Below, one piece after another: positions 52,886 through 60,856 of a stretch of DNA of 64,000 nt. The notes under the pieces are model-generated. The model saw only the letters and a list, made by a program, of their open reading frames with translations, was not told the DNA's origin and did not search any database. Within the stretch, counting starts at the first letter, position 1, and the number at the start of each line of letters is the position of its first letter. The stretch comes from CAWIUB01 sp963839175. GTDB lineage: Bacteria > Actinomycetota > Actinomycetes > Mycobacteriales > Jatrophihabitantaceae. The translations under genes and the position numbers were made by a program. The stretch spans positions 1 to 64,000 of the forward strand of contig CAWIUB010000046.1 in the NCBI GenBank assembly GCA_963839175.1, read 5' to 3'.

Positions 52886-53155
52886 TTAGCGGCGCAGACC
52901 GAGCCGCTCGATAACCGAGCGGTACCGGCTGATGTCGGTCTTGGCCAGGTAGTTGAGCAGCCGGCGACGCTGGCCGACCAGCAGCAGCAGCCCGCGGCGG
53001 CTGTGGTGATCGTGCTTGTGCGCCTTGAGGTGCTCGGTCAGGTCGCTGATCCGCCTCGAGAGCAACGCCACCTGCACCTCGGCCGATCCAGTGTCACCGT
53101 CGGCCGTGCCGTATTCGGAGATGATCTGCTTCTTGACGTCGGTGGCCAGGGCCAT
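52886..53155 (-). CDS. rpsO: 30S ribosomal protein uS15
   Basis: An 89-residue protein, the standard length: MALATDVKKQIISEYGTADGDTGSAEVQVALLSRRISDLTEHLKAHKHDHHSRRGLLLLVGQRRRLLNYLAKTDISRYRSVIERLGLRR. It binds 16S rRNA and often its own leader. ATG 53155 was chosen because it gives the family length. The 150-bp leader to ribF could hold the autoregulatory structure, but I did not resolve one. Confidence 0.97.
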   Translation of the reverse strand: MALATDVKKQIISEYGTADGDTGSAEVQVALLSRRISDLTEHLKAHKHDHHSRRGLLLLVGQRRRLLNYLAKTDISRYRSVIERLGLRR

Positions 53156-53305
53156 CGGGCTCGACTCCTTCACTGCTGGTGCAGGCACGCCCCACCGGTC
53201 TGCATCACGGCGGGAAGGAACGGGCACTGCGAGCGGACGCGAGGACCGCGCATCACTGGGACTCAGGATATCAGCGTGGGCGCGGATGCGCCGAACCGGG
53301 CGAGA

Positions 53306-54256
53306 TCACCCAAGCAAGGCCCGGGCCTGCTTCACGTCGTCGTGCATTTGCGCGACGAGGTCGTCGACCCGGTCGTAGTGCTCCATCCCGCGCAGCCGAC
53401 GGACGAACTCGACGCCGAGCTTGTCGCCGTAGAGGTCGTCGTCGAAGTCCAGCACGAATGCCTCGACCCGCCGTTGCCGACCCTCGAATGTCGGATTCGT
53501 CCCGACCGAGATGGCGGCTGTCCCAAGCGGTTCGCGGGGAAGCGTACGTCCCCATTCGTCCAGCAGCACGGCCCGTCCGGCGTAGACGCCATCCGCCGGG
53601 ACCGCGGTAAACGCGTCCATGCGCAGGTTGGCGGTCGGGAAACCCAGGCTGCGGCCGCGCTGATCCCCCCGCTCCACCAAGCCGTCCACCCGGTGCGGCC
53701 GGCCGAGTGCGTCCGCGGCGGCGGCCACGTCCCCGGCCTCGACGCACGAGCGCACGTAGGTTGCGCTGATGACCGTGTCGCCGTCGCTGAGCAGCGGCAC
53801 ATCGTGGGTCGAGAAGCCGAAGCTGTGCCCCAGCTCCGTCAGCGTGCCGAGGTCGCCGGCGGCCCGATGCCCGAACCGGAAGTTGTCGCCCACGATCACC
53901 GCGGCCGTGTGCAACCGGGCCACCAGCACCTCGTGGACGAACTCCGCAGGCGCCATCCGCGAGAACTCGAGCGTGAACGGCACTGCGCAGAAGACATCGA
54001 TGCCGAGCTGTTCGACGAGCTCCGCCCGGCGCACCAGAGTCGTGAGCACCGGCGGGTGCGATCCCGGGCGGACCACCTCGGACGGGTGCGGCACGAAGGT
54101 GAGCAGCACGCTCGGCACGCCCTGGTCGGCAGCCACCGTGACCGCACTGCGGATGATCTCGGCATGGGCGCGGTGGACCCCGTCGAAGACGCCGATCGTC
54201 ACTGCGCAGCGACCCCAACCGCCTGGGACGGCATCGAGTCCTCGCCAACGCTGCAC
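53306..54256 (-). CDS. ribF: Bifunctional riboflavin kinase/FAD synthetase
   Basis: It makes FMN and FAD. The N-terminal FAD synthetase domain carries TIGVFDGVHRAHAEII (about 20-35) and SATYVRSCVEAGDVAAA. The C-terminal riboflavin kinase domain has GRSLGFPTANLRMD, DGVYAGRAVLLDEWG and EAFVLDFDDDLYGDKLGVEFV. It has 316 residues, a normal length. The FAD it makes supports the flavoenzymes ThyX and the BBE protein in this window. Confidence 0.95.
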   Translation of the reverse strand: MQRWRGLDAVPGGWGRCAVTIGVFDGVHRAHAEIIRSAVTVAADQGVPSVLLTFVPHPSEVVRPGSHPPVLTTLVRRAELVEQLGIDVFCAVPFTLEFSRMAPAEFVHEVLVARLHTAAVIVGDNFRFGHRAAGDLGTLTELGHSFGFSTHDVPLLSDGDTVISATYVRSCVEAGDVAAAADALGRPHRVDGLVERGDQRGRSLGFPTANLRMDAFTAVPADGVYAGRAVLLDEWGRTLPREPLGTAAISVGTNPTFEGRQRRVEAFVLDFDDDLYGDKLGVEFVRRLRGMEHYDRVDDLVAQMHDDVKQARALLG

Positions 54257-54385
54257 GGCTGCCGAGACTACCGGCCCTTTCGTCCGCCGGTGACGGTACG
54301 AGAAGATCAGTGACGGTTCGGCAAGATCAATGACCGCCCAGACGCGGTCATTCGGTTACCTCGGCCGTTACTCGGCGACCGCCCA

Positions 54386-55276
54386 TCACTCGGGGGCGTG
54401 GGAGGCAGGGGTGAACACGAGCACCGGTTTCGCCTGGTCGCCGTCCTCGCTCAGGAGCGCAACGACCGTACCGTCCGAAGTGAATGCCCCGTGGGTGGCC
54501 GCCATCCCGGCCGCGGCGATCGGCCGACCGTAGGAGAGTTCGCGTGCCTGATCGTCGGTGATCTCGCGCGCGGGCATCGTCCGCCGGACGGCCTCGGCAA
54601 GCGGGAGCACCACCGGATCCTCGAGCGCGGCGAGCTCGTCGAGCGTGCGGGCCTCGTCGAGGCTGAACGGGCCCACCCTGGTGCGCCGCAGTGTCGTCAG
54701 GTGCCCACCCACGCCGAGCGCGGCGCCAAGGTCTCGGGCCAGGGCGCGCACATATGTGCCGGACGAACAGTCGACCTCGACCTCGACGTCCAGCACGTCG
54801 CCAACCCGGGTGAACGTCAGGGCATCGAAGCGGAACACGGTGACCGATCGCGGCTCGAGTCGCACGGACTCGCCGGCACGCACGCGTTGGTAGGCCCGCT
54901 GACCGTCCAGCTTGATCGCCGACACGGCGCTCGGCACCTGCGCGATCCCACCGGTGAGCGACTGCATCGCGGCGCGCACCGCGTCGGCCGTCAACCCGGC
55001 CGCTGAGCCAGCCGAAATCACCTCGCCCGTTGAGTCGTCGGTCGTCGTCGATTCACCCAGCCGGATCGTGGCTGTGTACGCCTTGTCCGCGAGGACGAGG
55101 TGATGCAGCAGCCGGGTTGCCTTGCCGACGCCCAGCACGAGCACTCCGGTGGCCATCGGGTCCAGCGTGCCGGAGTGGCCGACGCGGCGGGTACGCGCCA
55201 GGCGCCGTATGCGGGCCACGACATCGTGCGACGTCCAGCCCGCCGGCTTGTCGACGATCACCAGCCCGTCCGTCAC
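54386..55276 (-). CDS. truB: tRNA pseudouridine(55) synthase TruB
   Basis: It isomerises U55 in the T loop of tRNAs. It has 296 residues from GTG 55276 (TDGLVIVDKPAGWTSHDVVARIRR). The catalytic Asp39 lies in HSGTLDPMATGVL. Later segments are YTATIRLGESTTTDDSTGEV and IKLDGQRAYQRVRAGE. Its start overlaps the MATE gene stop by 4 bp. Confidence 0.96.
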   Translation of the reverse strand: MTDGLVIVDKPAGWTSHDVVARIRRLARTRRVGHSGTLDPMATGVLVLGVGKATRLLHHLVLADKAYTATIRLGESTTTDDSTGEVISAGSAAGLTADAVRAAMQSLTGGIAQVPSAVSAIKLDGQRAYQRVRAGESVRLEPRSVTVFRFDALTFTRVGDVLDVEVEVDCSSGTYVRALARDLGAALGVGGHLTTLRRTRVGPFSLDEARTLDELAALEDPVVLPLAEAVRRTMPAREITDDQARELSYGRPIAAAGMAATHGAFTSDGTVVALLSEDGDQAKPVLVFTPASHAPE

Positions 55277-56586
55277 GCCCGGGTCTCCCCCACCACGACC
55301 CAGCGATCGCCACGCGTGCGCCACACCATGCCGACGAACCGCACGACGATGAACGCCGCGAGGCCGGCCCACACCCCGCCGATACCCCAATGCCAGTGCA
55401 GCGCCGCCAGGTTCAGCGGCGCGAACGCACCCACCGCGGCAACCAGCGTGATCGTGCGCAGGAACCCGACGTCACCGGCACCGATGAGCACCCCGTCCAG
55501 CGCGAAAACCACCCCGCCGAACGGCTGCATGCCGACGAACCATGGCCACAGGACGTGTGCCTGTGCGACGACATCCGACGACGAGGTGAACGCGCTGGGC
55601 AGTGCGAACCACCCGGCCGCGAGGATCAGCGCGAACACCGCTCCCGCCCACAGGCCGTACCGCGCGACCCGCCAGGCAGTGTGCCGGGCGATTGCCGGGT
55701 CGCTCGCCCCCAGCGCCGCGCCGACCAGAGACTGCGCCGCGATGGCGAACGAGTCGAGCAGCAGCGCGGTGAACTCCCATAGCTGCATGCCGATCTGGTG
55801 CGCAGCGATCTGCGCCGTCCCCATCCGCGCGGCCACCCCCGCCGCGGTCAGGAACGCGACCTGGAATCCGGCCGAGCGCAGCACCAAGTCGCGGCCGACG
55901 ACGAGTTGCCGCCGAATCACCCCCCACTCGACGCGCAGCCGTCCGCCCTGCCCGCGCAAGGCACGGACGAACAGCAGACCGCCGACGGCCTGCCCGCACA
56001 CATTCGCCACGGCCGACCCTGGCAGGCCCATCCCAGCCGCGTACACCAGGACCGGCGAGAGGATCGCCGAAACGCCGTTAGCCACCAGCACGATGACGAC
56101 GGGACGCCGGGTGTCCTGCACACCGCGCATCCATCCGTTGCCCGCCAACACGAGCAGCACGCCGGGCACGCCGGTGACTGCGATCCGAAACCAGGTCTCG
56201 GCGGCGTGCTGTACCGCGCCCCCGCCGCCGGAAAGCAACCGAGTGCACGGGTCCGCGAGCAGCTGGCCCAGTACCACCACGAGCAGGCCGATGCCGACGG
56301 CCAGCAGCGAGGCCTGGGCGCCCTCGTTCACGGCTGCGTCCCGGCGGCCGGCGCCGAACCACCGTGCGGCACGGCTGGTCGTGCCGTACTCGAGGAACGT
56401 CCCGATCACCAGGACGAGGGTCATCAGCGCCGCGCCGATGCCGAGCGCAGCGAGGGGCGTCGGACCGAGATGCCCGACGACCGCGGTGTCGACCAACAGA
56501 TACAGCGGCTCGGCGGCCAGCACGACGAACGCCGACGCGGCCAGTCCGAGCAGCCGTCGGGTCGAGACGTCGGCGGCCACGGTCAC
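55273..56586 (-). CDS. dinF: MATE family exporter, DinF type
   Basis: A 437-residue membrane protein with twelve predicted hydrophobic segments in two pseudo-repeats (AAEPLYLLVDTAVVGHLG ... and AGVAARMGTAQIAAHQIGMQLWEFTALLLDSFAIAAQSLVG). The DinF subfamily pattern QSLVGAALGASD is present. MATE proteins export cationic compounds with Na+ or H+. Start GTG 56586; 4-bp overlap with truB. The mycobacterial dinF is likewise placed between truB and rbfA. No LexA box was seen upstream. Confidence 0.9.
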   Translation of the reverse strand: MTVAADVSTRRLLGLAASAFVVLAAEPLYLLVDTAVVGHLGPTPLAALGIGAALMTLVLVIGTFLEYGTTSRAARWFGAGRRDAAVNEGAQASLLAVGIGLLVVVLGQLLADPCTRLLSGGGGAVQHAAETWFRIAVTGVPGVLLVLAGNGWMRGVQDTRRPVVIVLVANGVSAILSPVLVYAAGMGLPGSAVANVCGQAVGGLLFVRALRGQGGRLRVEWGVIRRQLVVGRDLVLRSAGFQVAFLTAAGVAARMGTAQIAAHQIGMQLWEFTALLLDSFAIAAQSLVGAALGASDPAIARHTAWRVARYGLWAGAVFALILAAGWFALPSAFTSSSDVVAQAHVLWPWFVGMQPFGGVVFALDGVLIGAGDVGFLRTITLVAAVGAFAPLNLAALHWHWGIGGVWAGLAAFIVVRFVGMVWRTRGDRWVVVGETRA

Positions 56587-56629
56587 ACGCTTATCTTGCC
56601 GTCCACGAGGGACTGGAAGAATCGGTTTC

Positions 56630-57493
56630 GTGGCGGCGCCCACCGACGACCGGCCCCGCAGCGCGCAGAGCTATGCCGAGCGGCGGCCGCTCACCGCGCT
56701 GTCCGAGCTGGTGTCTTCGGTATGGGTCCAGCAGACCTCGCTGGACGCAGAGCCCTACCGGCACCGGAACCTGCCGCACGGCGGGGTCGAGCTGGTCTGG
56801 CGACTCGGTTCGACCCCGCAGATCGTGGGGCCGCTGACCCGGCCAGTGGTCGACGTGCTGCCTCCGGGCGCGATCGTGCTCGGCATGCGGTTCCGGCCCG
56901 GAGCAGCCACTTCGGTGCTCGGCCTGCCTGCGAGCGAGCTTGTCGATCTGTCGGTGCCGACGAAGGAACTGTGGGGCTCGTCCACCGTGACGCTCGCCGA
57001 GCGGGCCGACAGCGTGGCACCGGACGATGCCCTGATCGGCCTGCAACAGCTCGTCGTCGGACGGTTGGCCGATGCCGTAGACACCGATCCGCTCGTCGGC
57101 GAAGCAGTGCGGCTGCTGATGCCCGGGCAGGCCGATGCGGTACGTCCGCTCACGACGTCGCTGAGCATCTCGGAGCGACAACTCCGCCGCCGATGCATCG
57201 CCTCGGTCGGCCTCGCCCCCAAGACGCTGCACCGAATCCTGCGGTTCCAGGGGTTTCTCGCCATGGTGCAGTTCGCCATGGCGCAGGGCAGAGCACCCAC
57301 GGACGACCGGCTGGACCTGCTCGCGGCGGAGACCGGTTACGCCGACCAGTCGCACCTGACGCGCGAGTGCGTGCGGCTGACCGGGGTGTCGCCCCGCGTG
57401 TTTGTGGGGGACACGCAGCGCACCTGCGCCTGTGGGCACGATCATGCGGCGTCGTTCACGCCGATGCTCCGAGCCCGCGCGCGATCGGCATGA
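56630..57493 (+). CDS. AraC family transcriptional regulator
   Basis: A 287-residue protein from GTG 56630. The N-terminal domain resembles the DUF6597 sensor (PYRHRNLPHGGVELVWRLGSTPQIVGPLTRPV ... ILGMRFRPGAATSVLGLPASELVDLSVPTKELWG). The C-terminal AraC helix-turn-helix pair is LTTSLSISERQLRRRCIASVGLAPKTLHRILRFQGFL and DLLAAETGYADQSHLTRECVRLTGVSPRVF. It precedes the BBE oxidase by 54 nt on the same strand, a likely target. It is divergent from dinF across 43 bp. Confidence 0.88.
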   Translation: MAAPTDDRPRSAQSYAERRPLTALSELVSSVWVQQTSLDAEPYRHRNLPHGGVELVWRLGSTPQIVGPLTRPVVDVLPPGAIVLGMRFRPGAATSVLGLPASELVDLSVPTKELWGSSTVTLAERADSVAPDDALIGLQQLVVGRLADAVDTDPLVGEAVRLLMPGQADAVRPLTTSLSISERQLRRRCIASVGLAPKTLHRILRFQGFLAMVQFAMAQGRAPTDDRLDLLAAETGYADQSHLTRECVRLTGVSPRVFVGDTQRTCACGHDHAASFTPMLRARARSA

Positions 57494-57547
57494 GCATGGC
57501 CGGTTTGTTCAAGAGTCGGGGCGCGTTCCAGCCCTAGATTCGGCACC

Positions 57548-58918
57548 GTGACGCTGGACTGGCCGACCCTACGTGGCGCGTTGCTTGGCGATGTCGTGCT
57601 GCCGGACGCTCCCGACTACGAGACGGTGCGCAAGCCGGCCGTCGCCCGGTTCCAGCACATCAGACCGCAGGCCGTCGCCCGCTGCGCCTGCCCGGAGGAC
57701 GTCGCCGAGACGATCGCATTCACCGCCCGCCACGACCTGCGGGTCGCGATCCGCAGCGGGGGACATTGCTTCGCCGGGCACTCCTCGACAGATGGCCTGG
57801 TCATCGACGTGAGCCCGATGAACTCCGTGTCGCTGTCGGGCGATGTGGCGACGATTGGAGCGGGGACCAGGCTCGGCGAGCTCTACGCCGCACTGGGCCG
57901 GCACGGTCGTACCGTCGCCGCCGGCTGTGGCGACACGGTCGCCATCTCGGGACTCGCTCTCGGCGGCGGCATAGGGATCCTCGGGCGCCGGTACGGTTTG
58001 ACGTCCGACCAGGTGCTTGCCGCGCAACTCGTTCTCGCCGACGGGCGGGTCGTCGAGTGCGACGACGAGCGCGATCCGGAGCTGTTCTGGGCGCTGCGTG
58101 GCGCAGGTGGCGGGAACTTCGGCGTAGTGACGTCCCTGGTCCTGCGAACCGTCCAGGCGCCCGCGGCGACCGCCTTCGCCGTTACGTGGCCGAACGCCGA
58201 CGTCGTCGCGGTGGTCGCTGCGTGGCAGGCATGGGGGTCTACTGGGCCAGACGAGCTGGCCGCCAGCCTGGTGGTGCACGTCGAGGGTGGCGTGGGCGCC
58301 CCGACCCCGACCGTGTTCGGGGCCATGCAGGGCGTCGAGTCCGATGCCGCACAGCTGCTCGATGCGCTCGCCGTACGGGTGGGTACGGATCCGGACGCGG
58401 CGTCGTTCACGTACGCGCCGTTCCAGGACGCGAAGCGCGAGCTCGCTCGCCTCGGCGCTCGCCGCCAGGGGACGAACCCGGCCTACTCGCTCAGCAAGTC
58501 GGAGTTCTTCGGCCAGCCGCTGCCTGCCGGCGCGGTAACGGAGCTCGTCGCGCAACTCGGCCAAGCGGCCCCGGGTGAGTACCGCGAGCTGGACTTCAGC
58601 CCGTTGCGCGGCGCCTATGACCGCACGCCCGCCGATGCGACTGCATACGTCCATCGGCACGCGGACTTCCTGCTCAAGCACGCGGCGACGGTCGATGTCG
58701 ACGCGCCGGCCGCGGCCCCCGAGGAGGCACAGAGCTGGTTGGCGCGATCCTGGAACACCACGCACTCGTGGGGCTCCGGGCACGCATACCAGAACTTCCC
58801 CGACCCCGACCTCGCCGACTGGCCGCAGGCGTACTACGGCGCCAACCTCGCCCGGCTGCGACGCGTCAAACACCGCTACGACCCGAACGGGTTCTTCCAC
58901 TTCGCGCAATCACTGTGA
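57548..58918 (+). CDS. FAD-linked oxidase, berberine-bridge-enzyme family
   Basis: A 456-residue flavoenzyme with the FAD-binding PCMH domain (about 40-210) and the C-terminal BBE segment (RLRRVKHRYDPNGFFHFAQSL). His73 in RSGGHCFAGHSS and Cys127 in AAGCGDT fit the two attachment points of bicovalent FAD in this family. The substrate (sugars, alkaloids or other alcohols) cannot be read. Start GTG. A PPOX-like gene follows within 17 nt. Confidence 0.9.
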   Translation: MTLDWPTLRGALLGDVVLPDAPDYETVRKPAVARFQHIRPQAVARCACPEDVAETIAFTARHDLRVAIRSGGHCFAGHSSTDGLVIDVSPMNSVSLSGDVATIGAGTRLGELYAALGRHGRTVAAGCGDTVAISGLALGGGIGILGRRYGLTSDQVLAAQLVLADGRVVECDDERDPELFWALRGAGGGNFGVVTSLVLRTVQAPAATAFAVTWPNADVVAVVAAWQAWGSTGPDELAASLVVHVEGGVGAPTPTVFGAMQGVESDAAQLLDALAVRVGTDPDAASFTYAPFQDAKRELARLGARRQGTNPAYSLSKSEFFGQPLPAGAVTELVAQLGQAAPGEYRELDFSPLRGAYDRTPADATAYVHRHADFLLKHAATVDVDAPAAAPEEAQSWLARSWNTTHSWGSGHAYQNFPDPDLADWPQAYYGANLARLRRVKHRYDPNGFFHFAQSL

Positions 58919-58935
58919 TTCGGAAAGGACGTGTC

Positions 58936-59439
58936 ATGACCGAGCCTGCAGGCCTGCTGCCGCAAGGAGATCTTCGTTTGCTGCATGGTGCGGTCGCCCA
59001 GCGGCTTCTCGGCGCGAGCATCCCGGCCCGTTACGCGTACACGGCCTCGGACGGCACCCCGCGCATCGTCCCGAGCTGGTTCCACTGGACGGGCGACGAG
59101 CTCGTCATGCCCACGTTCATCGCGGCCCCGCACGTGCGGCACCCCGCTCGTCGCATCGATGCCCTCCGGGCGCGCCCCGACATCGCGGTGACCATCGACA
59201 CCGAGACGTTCCCACCCGAGGCGCTGGTCATGCGTGGCCAGGCGACGGTCACCGAGGTGGACGGGGTTCCGGCCGAGTACGCGCAGGCGGCGGCCCGGTA
59301 CCTCGGGTCCGAAGGCGCCGGCCAGTACCTGGCGCAGATCGACCAGCCCGGCACCCGCATGGCTCGCATCGGGCTGCGCCCGTCCTGGGTCGGCGTGCTC
59401 GACTTCCAGACCAGAATGCCGAGCGCGCTACAGGTCTGA
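58936..59439 (+). CDS. Pyridoxamine 5'-phosphate oxidase-like (split-barrel) protein
   Basis: A 167-residue split-barrel protein: IPARYAYTASDGTPRIVPSWFHWTGDELVMPTFIAAPHVRHPARRIDALRARPDIAVTIDTETFPPEALVMRGQATVTEVDG. These proteins bind FMN, F420 or heme, and the ligand is not decided by the sequence. AAAGGA lies upstream. It follows the BBE gene at 17 nt, so the two are co-transcribed and could act on related substrates. Confidence 0.85.
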   Translation: MTEPAGLLPQGDLRLLHGAVAQRLLGASIPARYAYTASDGTPRIVPSWFHWTGDELVMPTFIAAPHVRHPARRIDALRARPDIAVTIDTETFPPEALVMRGQATVTEVDGVPAEYAQAAARYLGSEGAGQYLAQIDQPGTRMARIGLRPSWVGVLDFQTRMPSALQV

Positions 59440-59449
59440 ACGTCAATCG

Positions 59450-59944
59450 TCATAGCGGGTGGTACATGATCAGCAGGTCGACCAGGCCCTGCTCCGGGTG
59501 CCGGAACCCCTGCGGCACCGTGCCGATCGTCGTGAACCCCAGGTCCTCGTAGAGCCGAATCGCGTACACGTTCGTCGCGGCGACGGCGTTGAACTGCATG
59601 CCGAGATATCCGGCCTCGGCGGCCCGGACGAGGGAGTGCTCGGCCAGCGCCCGTCCGACGCCGCGGCCTCTGGCCGCCCGGGCGACCATGTACGACCCAT
59701 TTGCTATGTGCGCCCCCGGCCCGGGATGGTTGGGCTCCAGGTGGTACGCGCCGAGCGTCTGACCACCGTCAGCGAGCAGCCACATCTCGGCCGGCGGCGG
59801 TCCGAGCCACATCGCGCGTGCGCCGTCCGACGAGGTCGCCGGATCGTAGGTGTACGTGTCGCCCGCCGCGACGATGTCGTGCCAGATCGGCCAGATCGAC
59901 GACCAGTCGGCGGACGTCGCCCGGCGGATCGTCCAGTCAGCCAT
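59450..59944 (-). CDS. GNAT family N-acetyltransferase
   Basis: A 164-residue protein: TIRRATSADWSSIWPIWHDIVAAGDTYTYDPATSSDGARAMWLGPPPAEMWL, then NGSYMVARAARGRGVGRALAEHSLVRAAEAGYLGMQFNAVAATNVYAIRLYEDLGFTTIGTVPQGFRHPEQGLVDLLIMYHPL. It resembles the phosphinothricin/methionine-sulfone-type acetyltransferases; the substrate is uncertain. It starts inside the rbfA 3' end (8-bp overlap) on the same strand, so translation is probably coupled to rbfA. Confidence 0.88.
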   Translation of the reverse strand: MADWTIRRATSADWSSIWPIWHDIVAAGDTYTYDPATSSDGARAMWLGPPPAEMWLLADGGQTLGAYHLEPNHPGPGAHIANGSYMVARAARGRGVGRALAEHSLVRAAEAGYLGMQFNAVAATNVYAIRLYEDLGFTTIGTVPQGFRHPEQGLVDLLIMYHPL

Positions 59945-60380
59945 CCGCGCCGTCGTCAGCCGACGGCGCTTTGCGGTACGGGTCGGCGTCCCCGGCCGGC
60001 CGGGCGCCCACCCGCGCCGCCTCGACCTCGGCATCGGCCCGTGCCGCCACCGCCAGCAGCTCGTCGATGTGCTTGGCGTTCTCCGGGAGCGAGTCGTGGA
60101 CGAACCTCAGGGTCGGGGTGAACCGCACACCGGTCTGGCGCCCGACCTCACTGCGCAACACGCCCTTGGCGGACTCGATCGCCCTGGCTGATTCGGCACG
60201 CTCCTGCTCCGAGCCCAGGACCGTGTAGAAGATCGTCGCGTCGTGCAGGTCCCCGGTCAGCCGAACATCGGTGATCGTGACCATGCCCAGCCGGGGATCC
60301 TTGACGTGCATCTCGAGGTGAGAGGCGACGATCTGCTTGATCCGCCCGGAAAGGCGCCGGGCACGTCCTCGGTCGGCCAT
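59937..60380 (-). CDS. rbfA: 30S ribosome-binding factor RbfA
   Basis: It helps mature the 16S rRNA 5' end of the small subunit. The 147-residue protein has RARRLSGRIKQIVASHLEMHVKDPRLGMVTITDVRLTGDLHDATIFYTVLGSE and VRFTPTLRFVHDSLPENAKHIDELL, the RbfA KH-type fold. The acidic tail is variable. It lies downstream of infB and the DUF503 gene, forming the usual infB-rbfA cluster. Confidence 0.96.
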   Translation of the reverse strand: MADRGRARRLSGRIKQIVASHLEMHVKDPRLGMVTITDVRLTGDLHDATIFYTVLGSEQERAESARAIESAKGVLRSEVGRQTGVRFTPTLRFVHDSLPENAKHIDELLAVAARADAEVEAARVGARPAGDADPYRKAPSADDGADG

Positions 60381-60389
60381 GACTCCCCT

Positions 60390-60689
60390 TCACTCCACAT
60401 CGTCGTCGTCGACCAGCCGGTGCCGAGCTGCCAGCAGCTCGACCTCCGGGCGCCCGGCGACGAGCCGCTCACACCTGTCGAGAACCTCGACAGCATGCTC
60501 GTGCGTCGACGACACCACGGCCACGCCTATCTCGGCGCGCCGGTGCAGCTGCGTGCTGCCCGTCTCCGCCACGGCCACGTCGAACTTGCGCCGTAACTCC
60601 GCCACGATAGGACGCACCACGGACCGCTTCTCTTTCAGCGAGTGCACGTCGCCGAGCACGAGGTCCAGCCGCAGCGTCCCGATCACCAT
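60390..60689 (-). CDS. DUF503 family protein (YlxP-like)
   Basis: A 99-residue protein from ATG 60689: MVIGTLRLDLVLGDVHSLKEKRSVVRPIVAELRRKFDVAVAETGSTQLHRRAEIGVAVVSSTHEHAVEVLDRCERLVA. This is the DUF503/YlxP family, found between infB and rbfA in many bacteria and thought to help ribosome assembly. It has 9 nt to rbfA. Confidence 0.92.
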   Translation of the reverse strand: MVIGTLRLDLVLGDVHSLKEKRSVVRPIVAELRRKFDVAVAETGSTQLHRRAEIGVAVVSSTHEHAVEVLDRCERLVAGRPEVELLAARHRLVDDDDVE

Positions 60690-60856
60690 GTCCACCCCAC
60701 TAGAAGCGCAATAGCAGCCAGACCCAGCGCGACCTCCGGTGCGATGAGCGCTCGCGCGAAGAGCCCGCGCCCGGCACGCCGAAGGCGCTTGCCGTGGCCC
60801 GTCGGATTCCACCCGAGCGAAGCGAGCGGTGGGAGCCGGCGGGCCAATTGGCGCGG
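60690..60856. repeat. Spacer with a dispersed-repeat-like element between infB and the DUF503 gene
   Basis: A 167-bp spacer holding a 21-nt block (60741-60761) identical to 17994-18014 in lhr, and mirror-symmetric GAGCGAAGCGAG (60815-60826) in the same order as in lhr. It looks like a short intergenic repeat family member. Confidence 0.7.

Noticed and set aside
55100..56629. Very long plus-strand frame running into the AraC gene
   Set aside because: The part before 56630 is antisense to the MATE exporter; only the AraC part has homology.
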